64,000 nucleotides of DNA, taken from positions 62,001 through 126,000 of the forward strand of contig NZ_JARVWW010000007.1 in assembly GCF_029846715.1 (NCBI RefSeq). Direction: 5' to 3'. This stretch comes from Bradyrhizobium nivariense (lineage in GTDB: Bacteria > Pseudomonadota > Alphaproteobacteria > Rhizobiales > Xanthobacteraceae). Of this stretch, positions 19,308 to 26,172 are shown one piece after another. The position numbers were made by a program, and so were the translations under genes. A model generated the notes under the pieces. The model ran no database searches. It had not been told where the DNA came from and saw only the letters and a list, made by a program, of their open reading frames with translations. Position 1 is the stretch's first letter; the number at the start of each line of letters is the position of its first letter.

Positions 19308-20309
19308 TCACCTCATCTGGACGACGACCTTGCCCTTGGCCCGTCCCATTTCGAGATAGGCAAGCGCCTCTTTCGCCTGTTCGAACGGAAAGACCTTGTC
19401 GATCACCGGCCGGATGCGCTCCGCCTTGAGAAGCTCGCCGATCTCGGCGAGTTGCCTGCCGTCCGGGTGCACGAACAGGAACGAATATGAGGCGCCAATT
19501 TTGCCGGCGCGGCGAATGATCTTGCGGCTCAGCAATCGGAACAGCAACACCATGAAGACATTCATCCCCCGGGCGCGCGCGAACGCAGCGTCTGGGGGCC
19601 CGATCAGCGAGGCAATCGTGCTCCCCGGCGTCAGGATCCGAAGCGATGTCTCGAGCATGTCGCCCCTGATCGTGCCTAGCACCGCGTCGTAGTCCCGCAG
19701 CACCTCCTCGAATTGCTGTGTCTTGTAGTCGACCACCTCATCAGCCCCGAGGCTGCGCACCAGATCGACATTTCCCGTACTGGTCGTCGTCCCCACTTTT
19801 GCTCCGAGATATTTCGCGAGCTGGATCGCGAACGTGCCGATCCCGCCGGCGCCCGCGGGGATGAACACCTTTTGACCGGGCTTGAGACGTATGCGCTCCC
19901 TAAGTGCCTGCCACGACGTCAGGCCGACCATCGGGACGGAGGCTGCTTGCACGAAGTCCAGATTTTCCGGCTTGAGCGCTGCGGCATCCTCCGGCACGCG
20001 CGCGAATTCGGCGACGGCGCCGGTCGCGAGGTCGAAGATGCTGGCGAAGACGGCGTCGCCCGGCTTGAAGCGGGTCACGCGGCTTCCCACCTCGACGACG
20101 ACGCCCGCCAGATCGCTGCCGAGCGTGGCCGGCAGCTGAAACTTGAGGATGGGCTTGAACGTTCCTTTCGGAATCATGTTGTCGATCGGGTTCAAGCCCG
20201 CGGCGTGAACTTGGACCAGAATTTCGTTCGGCGCGGGCGTCGGCCGGGGGATGTCGGCCAACGCCACCTGATCCGGCTTGCCGTAGCGCTTGAAGATGAG
20301 AGCTCTCAT
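19308..20309 (-). CDS. NADP-dependent quinone-type oxidoreductase (MDR superfamily)
   Basis: A 333-residue medium-chain dehydrogenase/reductase without the zinc-ligand cysteines, so a quinone reductase/enoyl reductase-like enzyme. It starts MRALIFKRYGKPDQV, contains the GroES-like GSDLAGVVVEVGSRV and the nucleotide-binding IPAGAGGIGTFAIQLAKYLGAKV. The ATG at 20309 has an AGAGGA ribosome-binding site; the longer open frame upstream is rejected. It lies 58 bp after the SDR gene on the same strand and may be co-transcribed with it under TetR control. Confidence 0.85.
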   Translation of the reverse strand: MRALIFKRYGKPDQVALADIPRPTPAPNEILVQVHAAGLNPIDNMIPKGTFKPILKFQLPATLGSDLAGVVVEVGSRVTRFKPGDAVFASIFDLATGAVAEFARVPEDAAALKPENLDFVQAASVPMVGLTSWQALRERIRLKPGQKVFIPAGAGGIGTFAIQLAKYLGAKVGTTTSTGNVDLVRSLGADEVVDYKTQQFEEVLRDYDAVLGTIRGDMLETSLRILTPGSTIASLIGPPDAAFARARGMNVFMVLLFRLLSRKIIRRAGKIGASYSFLFVHPDGRQLAEIGELLKAERIRPVIDKVFPFEQAKEALAYLEMGRAKGKVVVQMR

Positions 20310-20367
20310 TTGTCCTCTTGGTCCGAAGGTTCTTCGCAATGGCAAGCTTGCGGCCGGTCGCGCACCG

Positions 20368-21225
20368 TCAGAAAGCCCGCGCGGTGCGGGTGGGCTGCGG
20401 TGCCGCCGGCGTATCAAGCCGCAAATCCTTTCGAATCCCGGCATCCACGAGGGCTGCGGGCGCAAACCTGCGCAGAAGTCGCAGGCGCTTGGCGAGGCTG
20501 CCGGCCGCGTATTTGAGCTGCGGGCGCGCCGCGCTTGCGGCCTTCAGCACGGTCTCGGCCACGACGCCGGGCTGTTCGGCCGTCGCCATCACCTCGTTCA
20601 CCCTCCTGGTCACGCCTGCACGCGCCTCGCGATATTCCTCGAGCGTCGCATCGGGCTCCATGAAGTTCGCGTCAAATGGCGTCTTGGTGTAGGCGGGCTC
20701 GATCACCGAGACTCGGATGCCCCGCGTGCGCAGTTCATGGTCGAGCGATTCCGAATAGCCTGCCACCGCATGCTTGGTCGCGGCATAGAGCGCGCCATAA
20801 GGCATCGGGAGAAACCCAAGCACGGAGCCGATGTTGATGATGCGGCCGCTTCCCTGGCGCCGCATGTGCGGCACGACGGCGCGCGTCATCCGGACCAGGC
20901 CGAAGAAGTTCGTCTCGAAAATCGCGCGCGCCTGCTCCATCGAGCTCTCTTCCGCGCCGGCAGGGGCAACGCCGAAGCCGGCATTGTTCACCAGCAGGTC
21001 GATGCGGCCTTCGCGCCGGATCACTTCGCCGACGGCGGCTTCCACGGATGCATCGCTGGTGACGTCGAGGGACAGCATCTCGAACGCCTGCTTGCCGGCC
21101 TGTCCGCCCCGCCTGCTGGTGCCAAACACCTTGTAGCCGGCGTTCGCGAGCCGCTCCGCCGTGGCCTGGCCGATGCCTGAGGAGGCGCCGGTCACCAGCG
21201 CGATCTTCGGTTTAATCCTGTTCAT
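20368..21225 (-). CDS. Short-chain dehydrogenase/reductase
   Basis: A 285-residue classical SDR. The cofactor motif is VTGASSGIGQATAERLA, the structural NNAG is in LLVNNAGFGV, and the active site shows a serine in INIGSVLGF and YAATK as the YxxxK pair. It lacks a signal peptide. The start at 21225 follows a GGAGAGG ribosome-binding site; the upstream in-frame extension would overlap the TetR gene. The substrate is unknown. It is divergent from the tetR gene, with two operator-like sites in the shared intergenic region. Confidence 0.85.
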   Translation of the reverse strand: MNRIKPKIALVTGASSGIGQATAERLANAGYKVFGTSRRGGQAGKQAFEMLSLDVTSDASVEAAVGEVIRREGRIDLLVNNAGFGVAPAGAEESSMEQARAIFETNFFGLVRMTRAVVPHMRRQGSGRIINIGSVLGFLPMPYGALYAATKHAVAGYSESLDHELRTRGIRVSVIEPAYTKTPFDANFMEPDATLEEYREARAGVTRRVNEVMATAEQPGVVAETVLKAASAARPQLKYAAGSLAKRLRLLRRFAPAALVDAGIRKDLRLDTPAAPQPTRTARAF

Positions 21226-21264
21226 AAGCCTCTCCAACGCCGCCATCCGGCGGGAAATGTTTTG

Positions 21265-21303
21265 ATTACGGTCGTAACTATTGATATACATGACGATCGT
21301 AAT
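21265..21303. promoter_or_regulatory. Two TetR-type operator palindromes
   Basis: Two near-identical 14-bp palindromes, ATTACGGTCGTAAC (21265-21278) and ATGACGATCGTAAT (21290-21303), share the consensus ATTACGRTCGTAAT with centres 25 bp apart. They lie between the divergent SDR and TetR genes, the usual place for autoregulated TetR operators. The AT-rich sequence between them (TTGATATACA) could hold promoter elements. Confidence 0.75.
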
Positions 21304-21352
21304 TATAATTGTCAAGCCCCGTGCCCAAGTCCCCCGCCCAAGGATCGGTCCC

Positions 21353-21904
21353 ATGCGCGTCTCAAAGGAACAGGCCGCCAAAAATCGCGAGCATATTCTC
21401 GAGACCGCCTCGCGCCTGCTGCGCGAGCGCGGCATTGCCGCCGTCGGTGTTGACGCTCTCGCCGAGGCGGCCGGGATGACGCACGGCAGCCTGTACAGTC
21501 AGTTCGGCTCCAAGGAGCGGCTGGTCGAGGAAGCGGTGGCCTATGCGATCAACGCCAAAGGCCAGGAATTGCCCGAGGTGTTTGAGCTCGACGACTATTT
21601 CTCGGAATACCTCTCGCCGGCGCATCGCGACGCACCGGCAAGCGGCTGCCCGTTTTCCGCCCTGGCTTGTGAGGTGTCACGCCAAAGCTCAGGCGTGAGG
21701 GCGCGTTTCACCGCCGGTGTGCGGGGCGTAATCGGCTTGCTGAGCAGCCGAATGGCCTCCACGCTGAAGCCACGCCAGCGCGACGACAAGGCGCTCGCGA
21801 CGGCCGCCTCCCTGGTCGGCGCACTCGTGCTCGCCCGGGCCGTGAACGATCCCAAGCTGTCGGATGATATTCTTCGCGCGACGAGGAATTCGCTATCGGC
21901 GTGA
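21353..21904 (+). CDS. TetR family transcriptional regulator
   Basis: A 183-residue repressor. The N-terminal helix-turn-helix reads ILETASRLLRERGIAAVGVDALAEAAGMTHGSLYSQFGSKERL, seen here in parts, with the recognition helix around MTHGSLYSQF. The C-terminal ligand domain contains a CPFSALACEVSR segment found in the TetR subgroup that controls quinone or electrophile-detoxifying oxidoreductases. The ATG at 21353 gives the normal N-terminus; the frame extends to 21281 but would cross the operators. It likely represses the divergent SDR and the following oxidoreductase. Confidence 0.85.
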   Translation: MRVSKEQAAKNREHILETASRLLRERGIAAVGVDALAEAAGMTHGSLYSQFGSKERLVEEAVAYAINAKGQELPEVFELDDYFSEYLSPAHRDAPASGCPFSALACEVSRQSSGVRARFTAGVRGVIGLLSSRMASTLKPRQRDDKALATAASLVGALVLARAVNDPKLSDDILRATRNSLSA

Positions 21905-21906
21905 CA

Positions 21907-22022
21907 GCGCACTTAATTCAGGGGTCGTCGAACCGGCGAAAGCGGCGGAGTCATTGAGTGCACTTAATTCTAGAGCCTTCGACCCCGCGAAAGCGCCGAG
22001 AGTCATTGAGTGCACCGTAATT
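21907..22022. repeat. Tandem repeat, about 51 bp, 2.3 copies
   Basis: Two adjacent imperfect copies (21907-21957 and 21958-22009) both begin with GCACTTAATTC and end with GTCATTGA, followed by a partial third copy. It starts three bases after the tetR stop and marks the change from host sequence to the relic-rich accessory region. Confidence 0.8.
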
Positions 22023-22203
22023 CCCTTTTCATACGATGAGGTCGCCGAGTTCTGCTCGGCTGCCGCGGGCGCGTCGGTGGAAATCCAGATATGGGATGCC
22101 GGCCCCGGCATCCCCACAGATCAGCAAGCAATGGTCTTTGAGGAATTCGTGCAATTGCAGAACTCTTGCGAGGGATCGCGCGCAAGGCCTTGGCCTCGGC
22201 GGC
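22019..22203 (+). pseudogene. Histidine kinase ATPase-domain fragment (N and G boxes), frameshifted
   Basis: A remnant of the C-terminal catalytic domain of a sensor histidine kinase. One frame gives VEIQIWDAGPGIPTDQQA then VFEEFVQLQN, the G1/F-box region; after about 22166 the match continues in another frame as ARDRAQGLGLGG, the G2 box. There is no start, no dimerisation domain and no rest of the ATPase domain, so the fragment cannot be functional. It ends where the conserved element upstream of the decayed precursor peptide begins. Confidence 0.7.
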
Positions 22204-22204
22204 G

Positions 22205-22262
22205 CAGGGCCTTTCGACATTAGCCTCCTTACCGACGACGAAATACGACATCTGCCGTATCG
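22205..22262 (+). promoter_or_regulatory. Conserved element with ATACGACA-TC-TGCCGTAT palindrome, copy 1
   Basis: A block of about 58 bp starting GGCCTTTCGACATTAGC and ending in the palindrome at 22243-22260 (one mismatch in the left arm). The same block occurs at 25339-25396 and 33256-33310, each time upstream of a double-glycine peptide gene. It is likely a shared promoter or operator; no known regulator box was recognised. Confidence 0.65.
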
Positions 22263-22283
22263 CCCAGCGACGGAGACAACGAT

Positions 22284-22486
22284 ATGAAGCTTGGTCATCG
22301 GGCGAATTTAGTCTCGAGCATTCGCGTGAGTTCAAAAGGGAACGCCGAATCTCGCGAGAGCCTGCAGGACGGCGCTCGGAACAAGGCATCCCAAATCCCT
22401 TCGACGTCTGAAAAGGATGCACTCAGCGACAGTTCCTGGACGATGTGTCCGGCGGTCGCGTGCCTACTAGCGACGGCCGCGGATGA
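22284..22486 (+). pseudogene. Decayed double-glycine precursor peptide gene (copy A)
   Basis: This stretch is a broken paralogue of the peptide genes at 25493 and 33467. The leader is recognisable as SSKGNAESRESLQDGARN and SEKDALSDSS, but the normal start and ribosome-binding region present in the 25.5-kb copy are deleted, and a single missing base near 22436 shifts the frame just before the GG motif. Correcting it gives LDDVSGG followed by a core RVPTSDGRG and a stop at 22484-22486. The downstream sequence (CATTGATT..GCTGGA) also matches that after the 33.5-kb gene. Confidence 0.75.
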
Positions 22487-22532
22487 GTCCGTTTGGGTAT
22501 AGTACTTGGCATTGATTAGGGCTGGAAATTGG

Positions 22533-22570
22533 CATGTCCGCTTTGCCCCATTCCTCGGGAAGCGGACATG
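22533..22570. repeat. Inverted repeat CATGTCCGCTT...AAGCGGACATG
   Basis: Perfect 11-bp arms separated by 16 bases. It lies between the decayed precursor and the intact precursor B. It may be a transcript-end hairpin or the remains of a short dispersed element; no T-run follows on either strand. Confidence 0.7.
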
Positions 22571-22743
22571 ACCGGCGCCCGGAACGTACCCGATGCAACT
22601 GAAGGTGGACAATGTCCAATGCCTTAAGCTATTTTCAATGAACCTGACAGGTGGATCGAATGACTCTCCTTAGTACGGTGCGCAGTTTTTGACCGGACGG
22701 AAGAGGTAGCTGAGCAGTACCAATTTTTTGGAGAACGATCGCA

Positions 22744-22998
22744 ATGACCAAGAATGCCGCTGACGAACTAAGCCAGAATCAGACTAGCGACGCTGCCACC
22801 GCACCTGACATGCCACAGAGTGGTAGGCAAGAAGTTCACGATGTCCTTCGCGATGCTTCGGACGAGCTTTCGCCTGTCAGGAACGAAGCGAATGGCTCGG
22901 GCAATTCAGAGCTCGACGAGTCTCTTCTTGACTCGGTAACCGGCGGAACGGTTTTCACCTCGTATAAGCCGCCCGTGAAGCCCCCCGGCTGGGGATGA
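22744..22998 (+). CDS. Double-glycine leader precursor peptide B
   Basis: An 84-residue peptide with an acidic, Asp/Glu/Ser-rich leader ending LDESLLDSVTGG and a short C-terminal core TVFTSYKPPVKPPGWG. The hydrophobic positions ahead of the GG match leaders cut by C39 peptidase-transporters. The ATG at 22744 has a GGAG site 10 bases upstream. It is longer and more diverged than the other precursors in the locus (25493, 33467, 33821) but shares their leader plan. The core is rich in Pro, Lys and aromatics and lacks Cys. It would be exported by the transporter encoded at 27454. A peptide antimicrobial or signal is likely; the activity is unknown. Confidence 0.7.
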   Translation: MTKNAADELSQNQTSDAATAPDMPQSGRQEVHDVLRDASDELSPVRNEANGSGNSELDESLLDSVTGGTVFTSYKPPVKPPGWG

Positions 22999-23037
22999 GC
23001 TGAAGTCGAGGCGAACTGGGCGAGGTTTTGAAGCAGC

Positions 23038-23065
23038 AACACATCCGGCTGCAGCCGGATGTGTT
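23038..23065. terminator. 28-bp perfect palindrome, terminator-like
   Basis: A perfect palindrome with 14-bp arms (AACACATCCGGCTG and its complement) and no spacer, 39 bp after precursor B and before the convergent cupin-like gene. It can form a strong RNA hairpin for either strand, although no T-run follows. A bidirectional terminator is the simplest reading. Confidence 0.65.
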
Positions 23066-23141
23066 GGCGTGCCGGACACCGGGTATTGCAGAACTCGGAG
23101 CCGACACGCCGGTCGTCGGTGCTCGGCGAGCGGTGCGCCGG

Positions 23142-23960
23142 TCAAAGCTCGTCCGCCAGGCCTGGCCAGCGAATTGCCAGCGATCGACGTGCGGCCCGGC
23201 GTATCTTTTCGGAGCCATGCTTGGTCGCAATGGCCAACAGCACCTCGGAAATATTGTCATCGCAGAGACGACCGGCCGCCTCCGTCAACCACTGCTGACC
23301 CAGGGAGCCGCCCACGAACGTCTTTGTGACGACGCTCTGTTCGAAGTCGAACAGATACTGCTCGCACTCCGGAATCGACGGCGGCAGGAGATTGAGTGAA
23401 ATCGAGAAGTCGTCCTGCGGTGGCAACTGAACATGCACATCCTTCGATGCCCTATAGAGCATGACCTTATGTTCGGGCAGTGAGGTGCGCTCCAGGAATC
23501 TCAGATCGACCTGTTCTCCGGCTTCCCCGCTGCATCGACCATCGTGCTCCCAGATCTCGGTCTCGTATCCTCGGCCAAGGTACCCGACGGTGAGGAAATC
23601 ATAGTTGTGATCATGCGCTTGCTCGAAGGAGAATTGAGGCTTGCGACCGTCGGCGCTTGTCCCATGCAGCATTCGACGCGGCAGCCACACATTGGCGCGA
23701 ACAGCGAATTTCCCGGCCACACCACCCAGCATGATGGTTTGCGAATTCCAGCCGTTCGAGGGCTGGTAGTCATGGATATTCTTGAGCTCTCCAACGATAT
23801 GATCGACCAGGAATTTTCGATTATTGGACAGCATCTGGAGATGCTCCCCATGAGATAATAGGACGTCGATCGAGAGATGATCGCTGCTCTTGTCGACGAG
23901 TTCGATAAAGTCGGACAACTCGATGGTATCGTTGCAAGCGGCGTCGAGTGTGATCGCCAT
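23142..23960 (-). CDS. Cupin-like protein of unknown function, accessory locus
   Basis: A 272-residue protein not confidently assigned. The centre (FEQAHDHNYDFLTVGYLG, then GYETEIWEHDG) looks like the first motif of a cupin barrel, and VMLYRASKDVHVQLPPQDD like a second. The last 45 residues are helical and HEAT-like (EVLLAIATKHGSEKIRRAA). The upstream gene (23970) has similar segments in the same order, so the two look like diverged relatives. They are separated by 9 bp and must form an operon. The pair faces precursor gene B. A role in modifying or protecting against the exported peptide is possible but only suggested by position. Confidence 0.55.
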   Translation of the reverse strand: MAITLDAACNDTIELSDFIELVDKSSDHLSIDVLLSHGEHLQMLSNNRKFLVDHIVGELKNIHDYQPSNGWNSQTIMLGGVAGKFAVRANVWLPRRMLHGTSADGRKPQFSFEQAHDHNYDFLTVGYLGRGYETEIWEHDGRCSGEAGEQVDLRFLERTSLPEHKVMLYRASKDVHVQLPPQDDFSISLNLLPPSIPECEQYLFDFEQSVVTKTFVGGSLGQQWLTEAAGRLCDDNISEVLLAIATKHGSEKIRRAARRSLAIRWPGLADEL

Positions 23961-23969
23961 TTTTCGTCC

Positions 23970-24854
23970 TCATCCAGCAGGCAGGTGTGATGGATATAGC
24001 TTGAGGAGAGCGCGATTGGCGGCGCTCCGCACATGGGGGTGAGGGTCCTCCAGCGCCCGGCGGAGGAGAACGAGGCCCTCTTGTTGGACAATCGCTGTGA
24101 CCGCGCTTATGGCCGACCATCGCACGAAATGGTCGCCCGATTCGGCCGCTGCGGTAAGGACCGGCAAGGCCGATTGACCAGCCATTTGACCGAGGATTCC
24201 GATGGCGGTCTGGACGCGAGACGACATCAGGTTGGCGGCGGCGGCATATTTGGGCTCGAGGTTGTCGGCATCAAAATGCCAGATAACCGAATAGCGTGAC
24301 TGCAACGACACCGCAAACACCTGGTAAGCATCGGCGGGAGGCTTGACCATCCTCAGTATGTGCCGACCCGCTTCGACTCCCAAGGCTTCCCCTTTGGGCT
24401 GACAATAGCGTCGAACGAAGTTCGGCCTTACTGACCGATCGAACACGTCATAACGGTGTTCGGCAGGCATCTCGAAGATGTCGAACTCCAGCGGGGGCGG
24501 CCCCAGATTTGCGCGGATATGATCGCTGCCATGACACACGACTTCGGCATGGCGGCTTCCCTGCGCAGAGGCAGCCTTGATCTTCGCCACCGAAATCCGG
24601 AAATATTCGCTGCGAAAAATCTCGATTTCGCTGTCAGACTGCACTTGATCGTAGTTACTAACGCGAGCGACTTGGGCGACCTCATGCGCCAAAAACGATG
24701 GTACAAATGGCGATTTGAAAAGCTTTTCAAATGCCTCGAAGTAGTTCAAGAACGTGGATGGGGTCAGCTCCCGCGTTTCCTCGATCAGGACGCCAAGATC
24801 CGGGAAGAGCTCTGAATTCTTTGCCGTCCAATTCTCGGCTACGAAAAAGGCCAT
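23970..24854 (-). CDS. HEAT-repeat protein with cupin-like centre, partner of the 23142 gene
   Basis: A 294-residue protein. The C-terminal part (about 210-294) has two to three HEAT-like helical repeats (ALPVLTAAAESGDHFVRWSA, EDPHPHVRSAANRALLKL). The middle contains VEAGRHILRMVKPPADAYQV, which aligns by eye with the second cupin-like motif of the following gene. The start at 24854 follows a GGGGTGAG site; an upstream in-frame ATG at 24962 is possible. Reduced GC content and unusual codon choice set this pair apart from host genes. Function is unknown. Confidence 0.55.
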   Translation of the reverse strand: MAFFVAENWTAKNSELFPDLGVLIEETRELTPSTFLNYFEAFEKLFKSPFVPSFLAHEVAQVARVSNYDQVQSDSEIEIFRSEYFRISVAKIKAASAQGSRHAEVVCHGSDHIRANLGPPPLEFDIFEMPAEHRYDVFDRSVRPNFVRRYCQPKGEALGVEAGRHILRMVKPPADAYQVFAVSLQSRYSVIWHFDADNLEPKYAAAANLMSSRVQTAIGILGQMAGQSALPVLTAAAESGDHFVRWSAISAVTAIVQQEGLVLLRRALEDPHPHVRSAANRALLKLYPSHLPAG

Positions 24855-25224
24855 CTCACCCCCTGCTACAACGCGGCTGAGACTAGTGATTTTGTATCGC
24901 CGGGTAAATCGGGGACCTGTGGGTTCATCCGAACAGCGTAGCCGTTGTTTTGCGGACGCCAAGGTAAAATTTTGGTGGCGGCGAAAGTTCGCTTACGAGT
25001 TGTCAGACGGCGCGCCATTCTGGCCCCGAATCCGCTTTCGAATATTTAGAAGCATGTCGCCCGTTAATGGGCCGTTCGATAAAAAAGCGGGGTGCCGTTT
25101 AGCTGCGCCACGCGTAGCCCGAAGGGCGAAAGTGGCTTGCCCAGCCGTAGCTCGCGGGCCCAGAGCCCGCCTTCGCCCTTCGGGCTCCGGCGCGGCAGCC
25201 GTCACTCGCTTCGCGAGCGAAGGC
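24855..25224. other. Intergenic stretch, promoter of the cupin/HEAT pair and duplicated tRNA flank
   Basis: No gene is supported. The left part is AT-rich and should carry the promoter of the minus-strand pair. The segment from about 25107 (CTGCGCCACGCGTAGCCC) is nearly repeated at about 40643 next to the intact tRNA, here interrupted by about 90 bases of GC-rich sequence with small palindromes such as CGCTTCGCGAGCG. Confidence 0.6.
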
Positions 25225-25272
25225 TGGTGGGCCCGGCAGGACTCGAACCTGCAACCAGACCGTTATGAGCGG
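25225..25272 (-). repeat. 3' half of tRNA(CAU), probable attachment-site copy
   Basis: These 48 bases are identical to the 3' part of the intact tRNA at 40674-40749, from the CCA end through the T arm, variable loop and anticodon loop to the anticodon stem. After GAGCGG the match stops abruptly and the D arm and 5' acceptor strand are missing. Same orientation as the intact gene: a direct repeat as left by tRNA-targeting integrases. It cannot fold into a tRNA. Confidence 0.9.
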
Positions 25273-25338
25273 TGGGATAAAGGACGCAATCGTCGATTTT
25301 CCAGCACTTTCGGTGGAATCAGACCGCGTTCGGCGGCG

Positions 25339-25396
25339 CAGAGCCTTTCGACATTAGCGTCCTGACCGACGGCGAAATACGGCATCTGCCGTATCG
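25339..25396 (+). promoter_or_regulatory. Conserved element with ATACGGCA-TC-TGCCGTAT palindrome, copy 2
   Basis: Same block as at 22205, with a perfect 8-bp-arm palindrome at 25377-25394. It ends about 100 bp upstream of the start of precursor C. The conserved sequence continues past the palindrome (CGCCCAGCGACGGAGA) in copies 1 and 2. Confidence 0.7.
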
Positions 25397-25492
25397 CCCA
25401 GCGACGGAGATAAAGCTATGAAGTTTGGTCATGGGGCGAATTTCGTCTCGCGCATTCGCGCTTGGCATTGTGATGAAACATGGAGATTGAAT

Positions 25493-25675
25493 ATGACCAA
25501 CGGGCAGGACACGAATTCGAAAGGGCAAGCCGAGCCTGGTGAGAGCCTCAAGGACGGCGCGCCGAACAAGATTTCTTCGACGCCAGGGAAGGATGCGCTC
25601 AGCGACAGCTCGCTGGACGATGTTTCAGGCGGCAGCACTTGGCGGCCGTTCAGTACCACTGGCAAGGGGGGCTAG
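25493..25675 (+). CDS. Double-glycine leader precursor peptide C
   Basis: A 60-residue peptide: hydrophilic leader MTNGQDTNSK..., conserved GKDALSDSSLDDVSGG, then a 13-residue core STWRPFSTTGKGG. The ATG at 25493 follows TGGAGATTGAAT, the same ribosome-binding context as the genes at 33467 and 33821. An in-frame ATG at 25418 has its own GGAG, but the extension is not shared by those paralogues. It is the closest precursor to the exporter operon, 500 bp upstream on the same strand. Cleavage after GG by the C39 peptidase is expected. Confidence 0.8.
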   Translation: MTNGQDTNSKGQAEPGESLKDGAPNKISSTPGKDALSDSSLDDVSGGSTWRPFSTTGKGG

Positions 25676-26172
25676 AAGGCACCTGAGCCGACGACGGCTC
25701 GAAGAGGTCACCTCTGCCGCCGCGATGTGTCGGATGGCCTTTGGCCATACATAATCAGCAACAATTCTTACAACAAAGCCATCTGACTTTGTGGCTTAAC
25801 GATCAGCATTGATGAAACCAGAGATTGAATAACCGACGTCGCCGACCTAACCGACGGCTCTTTTGCGGCCGGCGGCATTTGACCGCCTTGAGACAGCCAT
25901 GCCTGCCAATCAGGCATTGTGCCTCGTATGACGCGGCGGGGCTGCGGCCAAAGCGAGCGGACGATGTCGGAAAGCTGCTCTTGCGGCCCGATATGAGCGA
26001 ACTCGACGTGGCTGCGTGAATGCCAGGCCGCGAGCACAATGAAGGTTTGGGTTTCAAGGCGTGGCAGTCAAAACTTCGCCCGCGCGGGCGGACAATCTCT
26101 GCTTGAAAAGACGAAAGCATTCCTGCCAAATCGAGCGCGGTCGAGGGCGGCTTGGGCGTTGGTGGGGACTGT
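25676..26172. other. Intergenic region between precursor C and exporter operon
   Basis: Nearly 500 bases. It contains the precursor relic at 25801-25882 and must carry the exporter promoter unless transcription reads through from precursor C. Open frames on both strands (for example 25768-26037 minus) lack ribosome-binding sites and recognisable motifs. No clear terminator follows precursor C. Confidence 0.55.
25801..25882 (+). pseudogene. Relic of a double-glycine precursor gene (copy F)
   Basis: The segment GATCAGCATTGATGAAACC then AGAGATTGAATA matches the region before the start of precursor E (33791 on), but the ATG is lost (AATAACC instead of AATATGA). A short frame after it reads DLTDGSFAAGGI and then a stop, which recalls the LSDGSL..VSGG end of a leader with most of the leader deleted. 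It is too degraded to be expressed. Confidence 0.5.

Noticed and set aside
24754..25365. Open frame across the tRNA fragment giving a WWARQDSNLQPDRYER segment
   Set aside because: That phrase is the well-known spurious translation of a tRNA 3' end; the frame has no ribosome-binding site and no other motif.
25768..26037. 89-residue minus-strand frame between precursor C and the exporter
   Set aside because: It crosses the precursor relic F, has no ribosome-binding site and no recognised motif.
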